A DNA stretch of 64,000 bases from Tritrichomonas musculus. Lineage: Eukaryota > Parabasalia > Tritrichomonadida > Tritrichomonadidae. Location of the stretch: assembly GCA_039105265.1 (NCBI GenBank), contig JAPFFF010000055.1, positions 248,001 to 312,000 of the forward strand. The letters run 5' to 3'. Positions 1-9,402 of the stretch are shown here, in pieces. Position 1 is the first letter of the stretch, and each line of letters begins with the position of its first letter. The position numbers and the translations under genes are program-made. The notes below the pieces were generated by a model. It searched no databases and was not told where the DNA came from. It saw only the letters and a program-made list of their open reading frames with translations.

Positions 1-481
1 TAGTCTCATTTGTATTATAGGTAATATAGTACTATTTTTGGTTTTGTTAACGAACTTAATAAAGACACACCAGGACCAAAAATAATATCTGCGGAGCAAA
101 AACCAACTGTCTTGGTGGATGCGTCATGCATTCGATATAAGAGATAAACATACTAACCCGGGATCGTACATCCAATCCCTTATAAAGAGAAACAATTGCA
201 TCCACTAGGCTGGGGAAATGACTCGAAGCCATTTCATTACAAGGATTGCATCTGCCGGCAAATGCATCTGTGTAATCTATACCACAAGCAATAGCTTACC
301 ACATAGGTGTTAATTCGCTATGGGCTCTATCACAAATATAATACAAATTTACACAGAAAATAGGTATGGCAGCGAATCGAACTCATGCCTGCAGCCGAAG
401 CCCGGAGACATGCTTCATGATCCAACAACTATACCAGTTAGCGCTAACATTTATTAGGTTCGGATTACATATTTAATACAT
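1..481. repeat. Left arm of a long inverted repeat
   Basis: This stretch is the reverse complement of 2544-3024; I followed the match from base 1 to about base 481, so the arm may extend left of the window. It holds a 73-bp tRNA-sized module (363-435, minus strand) and the 12-bp palindrome GTTAGCGCTAAC. A diverged relative of the same repeat lies at 49880-50215 inside Polinton M2. No coding region is seen here. The long, well-preserved arms suggest a transposon end, or an inverted duplication kept alike by conversion. Confidence 0.85.
363..435 (-). other. 73-bp tRNA-like module (left copy)
   Basis: Read on the minus strand, the module begins GGTATAG and ends CCATACC, which pair at 6 of 7 positions like an acceptor stem. 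It is 73 nt long, a usual tRNA length without CCA. It holds a B-box-like GAGTTCGATTC, and TGGTATAGTTG at its start resembles an A box. A central CATGTCT/AGGCATG stem encloses a GC-rich hairpin. The D and T arms pair poorly and the A box is offset, so it is probably not a working tRNA; a tRNA-derived SINE-like head is likelier. Confidence 0.45.
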
Positions 482-539
482 GCATTGTGAATATAGTATT
501 GTTTTTGTGCGAGAAATGTGTTAGTTTAATTTCGGAGAA

Positions 540-881
540 ATGAGTAAGAACAAGAACACAGCATTTGCAAAGCAAACTCCATACAATGGACAAATTGGCT
601 TAGATGAATTGTACACTACAGCCGACTTAGCAGTACTTAAGAGAGCTATCACCGAGTTAACCAACAAACAAGACTATAAGACACTTAACACTCTGTTCCG
701 CCGCAATCCTAATGCCAGCAAGTTCGACACCAGAACACTTAACGAAGATGTTCCTCAGCAATATAAACGATTTACTAAGCGAAATGGTAAGCTATGCAAT
801 GTAGCTAGAACAGTTCCACGCAAATCCGAACAAAGCAGAGGCAATCCAAATAACGTATCAAGAATTCGATCTAAAAATTAA
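540..881 (+). CDS. Unknown basic 113-aa protein
   Basis: I do not recognise this protein. It is hydrophilic and basic, with a Lys/Arg/Asn-rich C-terminus and no membrane segment. It is the only convincing gene between the arms of the 1-3024 inverted repeat. The start follows GTGTTAGTTTAAT, a stretch also found upstream of the 549-codon ORF (near 5556), and ATG comes directly after the purine-rich gagaa. A perfect 16-bp palindrome (890-905) follows the stop within 10 bp, and the same palindrome lies between convergent genes of M2. A DNA-binding or accessory role is only a guess from the charge. Confidence 0.6.
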   Translation: MSKNKNTAFAKQTPYNGQIGLDELYTTADLAVLKRAITELTNKQDYKTLNTLFRRNPNASKFDTRTLNEDVPQQYKRFTKRNGKLCNVARTVPRKSEQSRGNPNNVSRIRSKN

Positions 882-889
882 TTAGTGAA

Positions 890-905
890 TGGTAGAATTC
901 TACCA
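890..905. terminator. Palindrome TGGTAGAATTCTACCA after the 113-aa ORF
   Basis: This 16-bp perfect palindrome begins nine bases after the stop codon at 881. The same core recurs at 44150-44165 between the convergent fibre and PolB genes of M2. Its place after stop codons in two unrelated elements suggests a 3'-end or termination hairpin, or a mobile palindrome that favours such sites. The function is inferred. Confidence 0.4.
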
Positions 906-2543
906 CTCATGTTTTGAGCTCCGAAATGCTTAAGTGCAATTTGGCACTCTAGTGATTTCATGATGAAAACCTTATATTTTTGACTGTTTTGAGCTCCGAA
1001 ATGGGTACCTCGGATTTCCGTGGTTAGAGAAATCTATATGAAAACCTTATATTTTTCGACTGTTTAGAGCATGTTATGATACAGCTATGTATTGACAACT
1101 CGAATGAGAACTCTATCGAATACATCCATCGATTACATCCATCGATTACATCCATCGATTCGCTTACGCGAACTTGGCAAAGCCAACGACTCGAATGAGA
1201 ACTCTATCGAAGACTCGAATGAGAACTTAGTTATTAACTCGAATGATAACTTAGTTGTAGAACACATCGACGACTTAGTTGTATAACTCGAATGATAACA
1301 TGATCGATATCTCGAATGAGAACTTAGTTGTATAACTCGAATGAGAACTTGGTTGTAGAACATGTATTTTTGGGAAAAATTAGTCCAAAAACAGATCTCA
1401 GGTTAAGAGGTTAGATCTAACTCGATTCGTACCCGAGTAACTAACCTTATCGATTTCTATGTGAAAACATATATATTTCGACTGTTTAGAGCATGATATT
1501 GTATAACTATGTATCGATGGGTCTCATGAATGATAACTTGGTTGTATGACATATCGTTAACTTGTTTGTTAACTCGAATGAGAACATGATCGACGACTCG
1601 GAGACTAACTCGACTGTATAACTCGAATATGAACTCTATCGATTACATACATCGGAGACTAACATCGATTCGCTTACGCGAACTTGGCAAAGCCAACGAC
1701 TAGATCGAATACATACATCGACGACTCGAATGAGAACTTGGTTATTAACTCGAATGAGAACTTAGTTGTAGAACACATCGTTAACTCGAATGAGAACTTG
1801 GTTATTAACTCGAATGAGAACTTAGTTGTATAACACATCGACGAATTGGTTATTAACTCGAATGAGAACTTAGTTGTATAACACATCGACGAATTGGTTA
1901 TTAACTCGAATGAGAACTTAGTTGTATAACACATCGACGAATTGGTTATTAACTCGAATGAGAACTTAGTTGTATAACACATCGACGAATTGGTTATTAA
2001 CTCGAATGAGAACTTAGTTGTATAACACATCGACGAATTGGTTATTAACTCGAATGAGAACTTAGTTGTAGAACTCGAATGATAACTCGGTTGTATGACA
2101 TATCGTTAACTCGAATGATAGCTTAATCGACGACTCGAATGATAACTCGACTGTATAACTCGAATGAGAACTTAGTTGTTAACTCGACTGTATAACTATT
2201 ACTCGATTACATATCGTTAACTTGGTTATTAACTCGAATGATAGCTTAATCGACGACTCGAATGATAACTCGACTGTATAACTATTACTCGATTACATAT
2301 TGTTAACTTGGTTGTCGAGAACATCATAAATATATTTTTTGTCACGATCACTTAGATCACATCCACACAGATTATGCACTACATTATTTGGGATAATAGT
2401 CGCCCAAGTAAAAACGGTATATTCGATAATTAGTTTGTTTACAAAACAGGTTAATGTTGGTTAAAACCATTTTTAGTTAAATTTGGCGCAAATACAAATG
2501 CTGAGATAAGAATTGGCTTTAATGTATCATTAGTATTGTTGTT
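906..2543. repeat. Tandem and dispersed repeats, core unit 48 bp
   Basis: Copies of a short motif (aactcgaatgagaacttagt and variants) fill about 1085-2330. At about 1800-2060 they form a regular 48-bp array of roughly five near-identical units, each ending in an ATCGACGAATTGGTTATT-type spacer. Because 48 is a multiple of three, a repetitive 16-residue reading appears on the minus strand; I treat it as a by-product. A separate 40-55-bp dispersed unit (gaaaaccttatatttttgac, then tgttttgagc) occurs near 965, 1040 and 1465. No gene is supported. From 2331 to 2543 I see only AT-rich DNA. Confidence 0.85.
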
Positions 2544-3024
2544 AATGTATTAAATATGTAATCCGAACCTAATAAATGTTAGCGCTAACTGGTATAGTTG
2601 TTGGATCATGAAGCATGTCTCCGGGCTTCGGCTGCAGGCATGAGTTCGATTCGCTGCCATACCTATTTTCTGTGTAAATTTGTATTATATTTGTGATAGA
2701 GCCCATAGCGAATTAACACCTATGTGGTAAGCTATTGCTTGTGGTATAGATTACACAGATGCATTTGCCGGCAGATGCAATCCTTGTAATGAAATGGCTT
2801 CGAGTCATTTCCCCAGCCTAGTGGATGCAATTGTTTCTCTTTATAAGGGATTGGATGTACGATCCCGGGTTAGTATGTTTATCTCTTATATCGAATGCAT
2901 GACGCATCCACCAAGACAGTTGGTTTTTGCTCCGCGGATATTATTTTTGGTCCTGGTGTGTCTTTATTAAGTTCGTTAACAAAACCAAAAATAGTACTAT
3001 ATTACCTATAATACAAATGAGACT
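2544..3024. repeat. Right arm of the long inverted repeat
   Basis: This is the reverse complement of 1-481. Its outer end overlaps the last codons of the 267-codon leftward ORF, whose stop is at 3006, so the repeat reaches into coding sequence. A mirrored copy of that ORF's end may therefore lie left of the window. Confidence 0.85.
2590..2662 (+). other. 73-bp tRNA-like module (right copy)
   Basis: This is the mirror copy of the module at 363-435, with the same GGTATAG/CCATACC ends, B-box-like GAGTTCGATTC and central GC-rich hairpin. It is preceded by the palindrome GTTAGCGCTAAC. A third copy at 49898-49970 differs at only about three bases, although the sequence around it has diverged much more. 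Confidence 0.45.
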
Positions 3025-3809
3025 AATTTTCTCTTAGCAACAGGATGTCGTTTAGCGATCCCAACAACAACTTTAAACACACTCCCTCGATCTGTTAATA
3101 TATCATCCATCCACTTATTCGATTTACACTCTACGACCTCATTATTTGTTTCACGAAGCTCACTACTTGGATTAATTCTGCATTTAAGCAAGTTAGTACA
3201 TTTCCATCCATAACAGTCTAGTACCTCGACTATATCACCCTCTTTAACTATCTCATCTATTTTAGGTAACTTATTACTGCTAATGTACTTGCGTTTAAAG
3301 TACTCGTTCGTAACAGATTTCCAATTCGAAACACTACCCTCAACATCTACATGAGATGTCTCATATATTTCATCATCGGATCTGTTTTCATTTCTAAAAC
3401 TATCGAATACATCGACTATATCTATTACTGGCTGTAGATTCTTGCATTTCTTATAAGCAGTACCATGTTTCTCGATAATGAAACACCACTTACCTGTGTC
3501 TCTACCACATATCTTATTGGTCTCATCTAATTTATACCACTCTTCATATAACGAAGTATCTCGATCCATACCCCCGCGATTATAGATGAAGTCTTTAAGT
3601 TCTCGATCTGCCGGATACAATTGTAATGGAGTCGTTGTTGTTAACTTATTATCTGGACTTAATGCTAATAGATATCTAGTTCGACATTTGGTGCTAATAT
3701 CTCGAAATCCATACACATACATCTTAATGTTGTCATCCATATCTAACAATCTCTTATAATAAGTCTTTGGCTTCATTAACTCTGTCACTAGGTAATTACA
3801 TAAATGCAT
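3006..3809 (-). CDS. Unknown 267-aa protein downstream of the Rep-like ORF
   Basis: I do not recognise this protein. It is soluble, mixed-charge and Cys-containing, with no membrane segment; the C-terminal half has a beta-rich, SH3- or Tudor-like look (EGDIVEVLDCYGWKC...LLKCRINP), which is inference only. It lies 60 bp downstream of the 549-codon ORF on the same strand and in the same frame, so the two may be expressed together or be parts of one product. Its 3' end runs into the long inverted repeat, tying it physically to that element. Confidence 0.55.
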   Translation of the reverse strand: MHLCNYLVTELMKPKTYYKRLLDMDDNIKMYVYGFRDISTKCRTRYLLALSPDNKLTTTTPLQLYPADRELKDFIYNRGGMDRDTSLYEEWYKLDETNKICGRDTGKWCFIIEKHGTAYKKCKNLQPVIDIVDVFDSFRNENRSDDEIYETSHVDVEGSVSNWKSVTNEYFKRKYISSNKLPKIDEIVKEGDIVEVLDCYGWKCTNLLKCRINPSSELRETNNEVVECKSNKWMDDILTDRGSVFKVVVGIAKRHPVAKRKLVSFVL

Positions 3810-3869
3810 TCGTAATTGTTTAGACTCTTGTACCTCTATCTGTAGGTCATTAGCATTCTTGTTAATATC

Positions 3870-5519
3870 TTATACAACAGCATCTACCTTATTGTTATCT
3901 GCTTTAACAGACTTAATTGTATCATCGTAATTATGCATAAATAATTTCTCTGCGGCGATTTCTTTTAAATATTGTTGTTCTAGAGAATTTCTCATTTCAT
4001 CCATAATAAAATAGATAGTGGAATCGATAAACTTAATTGGTATGTTCTCTGTCTTAATCGTCGATATATTCTTGGAACTAATTACTCTAAATTTGGCGAT
4101 CGAACTGTCTTGGAGATTATTCGTATTAAGCCCATCTAATTTGTATAATGGAGTAAAGCGCTTCGATCCATTCACTAAGTAAGTTACTAGCTCATCTAAT
4201 ACGAATCGTTTAGTAATATTGGGTACAAGAACCTTATCATAACAATGCGCCCTTATCGTTAATTCTTCGTTGTCTCTCTCACATATAACTACTAGTACTG
4301 GGATATTAAAGCTAAATAGCTTAAGTACATTGTTTATATAGTTGTCGGTAATGTTATATAAATAGAATCCATTAACTTTACTAGTAACATTGTTAATGAA
4401 GTATGAGAACAGTGCTATCTTATTGTTGAGATCTACTACGAGTAAATTGTATTCTAACTTGTTTAGTATAGATCTCCATTGTTTATTAATGGGATTGTAA
4501 TAGATTAAATCTGGTGGTAACAGCTCTGTGAGGTAATTAAGATGGCTGTGGATGTATTCCTCATTAACCACATTGTTGTTTATATAGAATGTTATCTCTA
4601 GTCGTAACAAACCTGTATCTAAGCTATTGCTAATGCTATTCCTTAATTGCTCATCTGGGTTATACAACCAATCTGCTATATGAGACCCTATCTTACCTCG
4701 AACACTTGGAGACTCAATAGACTGTACGAATTTATTGTAAAACTTATATCGAACTCTGCCATGTTCTGTATTATGGATGAAGGTTAGACAGTTCTTACCA
4801 ACCAATTTGTCGTTATCCATTATTATGTAATCTCCAGTGTCGTTGTATCCCTCCATCACATAATTCTTATTCTCTATTAAGTATTGCATTACCTCTGTCT
4901 TATTAATAACTCCAGCAAAGTCTTGTGTAAAATCGATATCATTAATATAGATACCTTCATTGTTAAAGGATTTAATAGCATCTTCACTAGTAATTAATGC
5001 GAATATATCTGTTATTGGAATTGTTGGTAATGCAACCTTAATGTATTGCTTATAGTACTCACATTCCTTACTACTGTAAGTTGGCTTTATATTTCGCTTG
5101 GTAACATTAATATTGTGAGCAATTAGTATTCGTTTAATCTTAGCTGTATATTCTGCCAGGAATTTCGATAAATGCTCCATCTTGTTGGCGTTATTACCAA
5201 TCCGACTTGTCGGACTCTGCTCGCAAAGTGGAACCTTATAGTATAGTATAATGTTATCACAGAATCTATCGCTTAATGGCTTAAGTTCATGTCTGTTACT
5301 AGCTCCTGCTGTATAGTCTATATCGGATATATCATTCCAGTTAAGGCTCTTAGTAAGATTATACAACATTGTTTCTGGTTTGGCATTAGCTCGTTGTACA
5401 TACTTTAATGGAATTGTTATCGAGCGTGTACTAATATCCTTAAGTACAATCTCTCTCTTAGTGTGGAAATCTAATTCACTTAATACGGATTCTTCATCTC
5501 GGTTCATTGGCTCTGTCAT
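3870..5519 (-). CDS. Possible replication-initiator-like protein, 549 aa
   Basis: This is the largest gene of the non-Polinton region. I do not recognise a family with confidence. Residues about 195-310 contain, in order, an acidic strand DIDFTQDFAG, a helix, VGKNCLTFIHN, RVRYKFYNK and LLRLEITFY. This series resembles rolling-circle initiators of the Rep_trans or phage gpII type, which have a D-rich strand, R-x-Y-x-K and R-x-E motifs. No HUH metal-binding motif is visible. If the resemblance holds, the long inverted repeat with its GTTAGCGCTAAC palindrome could be the replication or transposition end. The start is the first ATG, reached after a TTTTATTG leader. It may simply be an unrelated transposon protein. 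Confidence 0.5.
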   Translation of the reverse strand: MTEPMNRDEESVLSELDFHTKREIVLKDISTRSITIPLKYVQRANAKPETMLYNLTKSLNWNDISDIDYTAGASNRHELKPLSDRFCDNIILYYKVPLCEQSPTSRIGNNANKMEHLSKFLAEYTAKIKRILIAHNINVTKRNIKPTYSSKECEYYKQYIKVALPTIPITDIFALITSEDAIKSFNNEGIYINDIDFTQDFAGVINKTEVMQYLIENKNYVMEGYNDTGDYIIMDNDKLVGKNCLTFIHNTEHGRVRYKFYNKFVQSIESPSVRGKIGSHIADWLYNPDEQLRNSISNSLDTGLLRLEITFYINNNVVNEEYIHSHLNYLTELLPPDLIYYNPINKQWRSILNKLEYNLLVVDLNNKIALFSYFINNVTSKVNGFYLYNITDNYINNVLKLFSFNIPVLVVICERDNEELTIRAHCYDKVLVPNITKRFVLDELVTYLVNGSKRFTPLYKLDGLNTNNLQDSSIAKFRVISSKNISTIKTENIPIKFIDSTIYFIMDEMRNSLEQQYLKEIAAEKLFMHNYDDTIKSVKADNNKVDAVV

Positions 5520-6424
5520 TTCGTTTTCAATAAAATGTTAATTGCGCAGATGTTCTTGTGTTAGTTTAATACCATAGTAGAATAAAAATGTTAAATTAAA
5601 AATAGATTCGAATAGTTAGACCATTAATGGGTAATTATGTTGGAATACATTAGATGTTGTAGTTATATCGTTTACATTAAATGTTGTAACTGTATTGCTT
5701 ACATTAGTGGGTAATTTATAGGTAAGCTTGTTCCATTTTACCAAAAATAATAGAGCTAGCGCGCAGATGTTCCTACGCAAGTACTACTTCGATAGGTCTC
5801 ATGACCAGAACATAGGATAAATGGGTGTTAACAGCTAGTTAGCGAGTTTGTTCCCAAGTAGTGGGCTCTGGGAGCTAGCTGGGACATGTCAGTGGTTGTT
5901 GAGAGCATGTTGGAACATAGTTAAGGGTGTGTGGAGCTGTTTACAGCGGAACACCCCTTAACGTTTCTACTAATGATTTCTAAACTCCGTTTTTTAATCA
6001 TTGCGCCATCACAAAAATTTTACATAAATACAGCCGTTTAGGAAATAAATTTTTTTTAGGAAATAAAATAGCAAAATTTGAATGGTTTAAAAAGTCGATA
6101 AATGCATTGAATTTTTTAACGTCTTTATTCAATTTTTCGACTCTTTTTTTTAGGTAAAAGAAAATGATGTTGATAGTAAGTCTAAGCATTTATTTTTATC
6201 ATATGACAAGGAACGCCACTTTTTGAACTGCGTTCAAAAAGTGTCTAGTACACAGTTTTTTCTTTTAGAAAAAAGACAATATCTATATAAAAGGCATTCA
6301 AATAAACAATAATTTAGTCAAAATTTTATTCTAAAATTAGCATAGCATAAAAAACTTTATTAATGCTTTCTGTAAAAAAACTAACAAAAGTTTGTAATTA
6401 GCAAAAACGCGAATCAGTTATTAA
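5520..6424. other. AT-rich DNA without a supported gene
   Basis: This stretch has degenerate short repeats, including variants of ttacattaaatgttgtaact near 5640-5710 and two copies of gcagatgttc (5537 and 5764). I see no gene, RNA or transposon end. A short leftward ORF at 5998-6189 is low-complexity and not convincing. Confidence 0.6.
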
Positions 6425-6740
6425 CATCAATGTTTGTCTGTCGTTAGCATAGATGTTTATCTGTTGTTAGCATCGATGTTTTTCTGTTGTTAGCATCAAT
6501 GTTTGTCTGTTGTTAGCATAGACGTTTGTATGTTGTAAGCATCGATGTTTATCTGTTGCAAGCATCGATGTTTATCTGTTGTTAGCATCGATGTTTATCT
6601 GTTGTTAGCATCGATGTTTGTATGTTGTTAGCATCGATGTTTGTATGTTGTCAGCATCGATGTTTGTATGTTGTTAGCATAGATGTTTTTCTGTTGTTAG
6701 CATCAATATTTATCTGTTGCTAGCATCAATGTTTGTCAAT
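6425..6740. repeat. 23-bp satellite, about 13.7 copies
   Basis: The unit is catcgatgtttgtatgttgttag with scattered substitutions (catcaatg, catagatg, gtttatctg). Copies abut without spacers, which rules out a CRISPR array. It lies about 350 bp outside the left end of Polinton M1. No coding role is seen. Confidence 0.9.
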
Positions 6741-7090
6741 ATTTAAGATAATATTATCTGGCGGTAGGATTATCTGGTTGTGGGATTTATCTGGCTATGA
6801 GATTAAACTATTTTATTTCTTTTTGATAAATTAATTAAAAAAAAAAATAAAAATAAAAATAAAAAAATTAAATTCTATGAGCTTTATGAAAAAAAAAAAA
6901 TAACTGAAAAATTTTTTTTGTAAAAATATCTTAATCAAAAAGAAATAAAATAGTTTACAATTATAATTACAAATGCAAATAATAATATACTTAAATTAAT
7001 TATTATCCAAAATATTTTAAAACAATATGATGGCTGGATAAGTTCAGGTCTTATTTTTTTGGGGTTTTGTTTTATTATATTAAGATAAAA
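6741..7090. other. A/T-rich flank outside M1
   Basis: A- and T-rich simple sequence occupies this flank. A leftward 68-codon ORF (6935-7141) crosses the M1 boundary and looks like chance. The six bases next to M1 are gataaa; I could not find a matching target duplication because the right end of M1 is lost or displaced. Confidence 0.6.
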
Positions 7091-7332
7091 GTAGTATATA
7101 CTAGTCGGTTTCCGCGGAGCCTGGGGCCCACGCGTCAACACGAACTAGTTAAAAATAAAAAATAAAACTAAAAAAAAAAAAAAAATAAAAATAAAAATAA
7201 AAAAAAAAAAAAAAAAAAATAAAAATAAAAAAAAAAAAAATTTCTTCTTCTTCTTTTCTTGTTATCCCACCCACCCACCTCAATGCCCACCATCCATGAA
7301 ACGGCACAGGTACCTGCCCCGAGAAGCCTCTT
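7091..7332. repeat. Left TIR of M1
   Basis: The end reads AGTAGTATATACTAGTCGG, then a GC-rich block with ACGCGTCAACACGAAC, a long A-rich tract (about 7150-7240), a pyrimidine tract, and a GC-rich unit containing atgaaacggcacaggtacc. The same parts in the same order, reversed, form 16254-16556, so M1 and the 2.6-kb insertion belong to one TIR family. Confidence 0.8.
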
Positions 7333-8472
7333 TTATGGTGTGGCTTTGACTTGCTTTAGATAGTATTCAGTAAATGGTATATTTCCAGAGCCCTTTAATT
7401 GAAAATCGATATGATAAAAATCATATTCAAAATCTCTTTTTCTATTGGAATCTCTAAGTTTATCTTCACCATATATTTCATCTAGTACTGCAAATCCTTC
7501 ACTATAATTAACTCTAACATAATGCTTCTTGTCATTTGAATCGTAAAATATAAATAACATTTCCATATATAAACTATTATATTCGACATATACAATTAAT
7601 TTTTTAGAGCTAGTATCGTAAGAATACCAGCATAATTCTGGGATATCCTCATAATATGATTTGTGAAATCCTGAATAAAATATTCTCCAATATAAGTCAT
7701 CCAATAATGATGTAATATCACTCTTTAAAGCTATTTCATCCTGTTTCAATATTTTTTCGGCTAATATTAATTTGGTATTGAAGCCTTCAACATTAAAGCA
7801 CCAATAACCATCATCCCTTGGTTCATAGCCACATTCATAGGATATTCCATCTATCTCCTCTACCCAATATATTTCTTCATTAATAACAGTATTATCATCA
7901 TGAACAAATAGAATATCAAAATTATGAACCATTTCAGAGTCATCAGTAAATGTCCCAACAAGACGAGTTCCACTATTCAATTTTATTTTGACTTCCCACG
8001 TTCCTGAACTATCTTGTATATTTTCAAATGGCACTTCAATAGATTCTTTGTATATCAAATCATTTTTCTCTCTAAATTTGCTAATGTCTTTCTTTAATGC
8101 ATACTCCTTTAGTACATCATTAACCTCATCAACTGTGGGGTATTCATTCATAATAGTAGCTATTGATTCATTATTGCCGTGGGATATCTTTTCAAGTGAG
8201 TCTACCTTGTTGTTAAGTGCATCTATATCACATGTATATGCTATATCCTTAACCTCAAATGACATTCTCCTAACAGCACTATTTTCTTTAATAGCTATTC
8301 CAGTAACTCTTACTTGCTGTGGGTTGGCTATAACTATTGTCTTGCCATTTAAGGTGCATGTTGGGAAGTAATCACAGCCTACATATTGACTTAAAGTACC
8401 ATCTGCAATAGTAATAGTTATTATACACTCCTCATAGTCAATGTCATTAAACTCACTAACCTTCATAACCAT
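7333..8472 (-). CDS. Fibre-like or attachment-like protein of M1
   Basis: This 379-residue protein is encoded immediately inside the left TIR and read outward. Residues about 85-135 hold a heptad-like stretch (IDALNNKVDSLEKI) followed by EYPTVDEVNDVLKEYALKKDI, closely matching modules in the fibre proteins at 13959-16253 and 25911-29237. The rest is beta-rich and acidic with no signal peptide or membrane segment. Such coiled-coil plus beta C-terminus layouts are common in trimeric virus fibres. Attachment is inferred; the position beside the TIR repeats in the 2.6-kb element. Its start region overlaps the divergent ORF at 8441-9031. Confidence 0.55.
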   Translation of the reverse strand: MVMKVSEFNDIDYEECIITITIADGTLSQYVGCDYFPTCTLNGKTIVIANPQQVRVTGIAIKENSAVRRMSFEVKDIAYTCDIDALNNKVDSLEKISHGNNESIATIMNEYPTVDEVNDVLKEYALKKDISKFREKNDLIYKESIEVPFENIQDSSGTWEVKIKLNSGTRLVGTFTDDSEMVHNFDILFVHDDNTVINEEIYWVEEIDGISYECGYEPRDDGYWCFNVEGFNTKLILAEKILKQDEIALKSDITSLLDDLYWRIFYSGFHKSYYEDIPELCWYSYDTSSKKLIVYVEYNSLYMEMLFIFYDSNDKKHYVRVNYSEGFAVLDEIYGEDKLRDSNRKRDFEYDFYHIDFQLKGSGNIPFTEYYLKQVKATP

Positions 8473-9031
8473 TAGCCTTGCCTTAATAATACCATCTGTA
8501 ATAACATCTTCAGCTTCTAGGTGTACTTCCTTAAATGCATGTCAGACTACTATCACCTTCAAGAATATCAATAACAGAACCATATCATTAACACCTACTG
8601 AAAATATTACATTCAAGGAAGGAAGTCATAGAGCGAAATTGATTACTGGTTTGTTCAACTGCAAGGAATTTAATGTAAAAGCTAATGAAGAAAAAAATGT
8701 ACCTGATCTACCTATACTTGATTTTGCCAATAAGTTGTATTTAGTTTCATTACAGGGGGTAGCAACTCATTCATCAATTGGAGACCAAGAATATACCCCA
8801 AGCATCCTTGCAAACATTGATACAATGATAATGGATCAAGAGGCAATGATAGTTAACTATGGCATAACTAAGCCAATAAAAATAAAAGTTAATACGGATT
8901 CATTAAAATATTTGGAAATGAGATTAGTCGATTTCATGTTTCAACCAGTAATATTAAAATCTCCTCTCTTCATTACCTTAAAAATAAAACCAAGCCAAGA
9001 GGCTGATATATATGACATCCTTACTAAATGA
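8441..9031 (+). CDS. Capsid-associated-like protein fragment of M1
   Basis: The ORF carries a beta-rich segment (about residues 32-196) without a hydrophobic core helix, consistent with a jelly-roll-type minor capsid or other virion protein; the family is not established. Its 5' end overlaps the oppositely oriented fibre-like gene, so the first 30 or so residues are probably not native. The 3' end converges with the GIY-YIG gene, overlapping by 8 bp. I treat it as a fossil part of M1. Confidence 0.4.
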   Translation: MSLNSLTFITISLALIIPSVITSSASRCTSLNACQTTITFKNINNRTISLTPTENITFKEGSHRAKLITGLFNCKEFNVKANEEKNVPDLPILDFANKLYLVSLQGVATHSSIGDQEYTPSILANIDTMIMDQEAMIVNYGITKPIKIKVNTDSLKYLEMRLVDFMFQPVILKSPLFITLKIKPSQEADIYDILTK

Positions 9032-9347
9032 TAGCTCTGGGACAATGATATTGGATATAAGTCCTAATAATATATATCATTTCATTCACATTCCCAACAA
9101 AGTACTCATTTCCTATAAATGCTGTTCCATCTCTTGTTGTTGCTCTCGTATAATTTTCTTCAAATATTGTTATTAATTCTTTTTCCACTTTTACTGAATC
9201 ACTTACTGCTTCAATTATATATACTTCGCTGTCTTTTGGATATTGTCCCATTCTTATTGCAATCTTATTTGTTCTACCAATTTTGTATACAGGTTGATTA
9301 GAATAAGAAAATTCCCTTTCACGAATCAAATATATGTATTCTACCAT
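9024..9347 (-). CDS. GIY-YIG-type (T5orf172/MUG113-like) endonuclease domain protein
   Basis: This 107-residue protein opens with VEYIYLIRE, then VYKIGRT at about residues 20-26 and a downstream basic helix RMGQYP. That pattern is the YIYLI...YKIGRT form of GIY-YIG domains of the T5orf172/MUG113 type, followed by an EKELITIFEE helix with the usual acidic residue. These small nucleases nick DNA and often act as selfish or homing nucleases in large DNA viruses and phages. The gene lies divergent from PolB (starts 55 bp apart). Nicking and a role in spread or repair are inferred from the family. Confidence 0.7.
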   Translation of the reverse strand: MVEYIYLIREREFSYSNQPVYKIGRTNKIAIRMGQYPKDSEVYIIEAVSDSVKVEKELITIFEENYTRATTRDGTAFIGNEYFVGNVNEMIYIIRTYIQYHCPRAII

Positions 9348-9402
9348 TTTAGGGTTAATAAATATTTAGCGTGATATTTTTTTATTTCTTATTTACACTT
9401 AA

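Noticed and set aside
363-435. A functional tRNA gene
   Set aside because: The ends pair and the length fits, but the T and D stems have several mismatches, the A box is offset and no clear anticodon arm forms. I list it as tRNA-like only.
1674-2030. Leftward 118-codon ORF with a 16-residue repeat
   Set aside because: It is a direct product of the 48-bp tandem array; 48 is divisible by three, so the frame stays open without selection. There is no promoter-like start.
3870-5519. Altered genetic code with reassigned stop codons
   Set aside because: Two ORFs in one frame prompted the idea, but dozens of long genes here end at conventional stop codons with sensible spacing, so the standard code holds.
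5998-6189. Leftward 63-codon ORF
   Set aside because: Low-complexity Lys/Phe/Asn reading in AT-rich DNA, with no promoter signal and no relative in the window.
6425-6740. Possible CRISPR-like array
   Set aside because: The units are head-to-tail without unique spacers, and the sequence context is eukaryotic. It is a simple satellite.
7150-7245. Poly-A tail of a retrotransposed copy
   Set aside because: The A-rich tract lies inside a TIR and the same kind of tract is present, reversed, in the TIR at 16430-16493, so it is part of the Polinton end.
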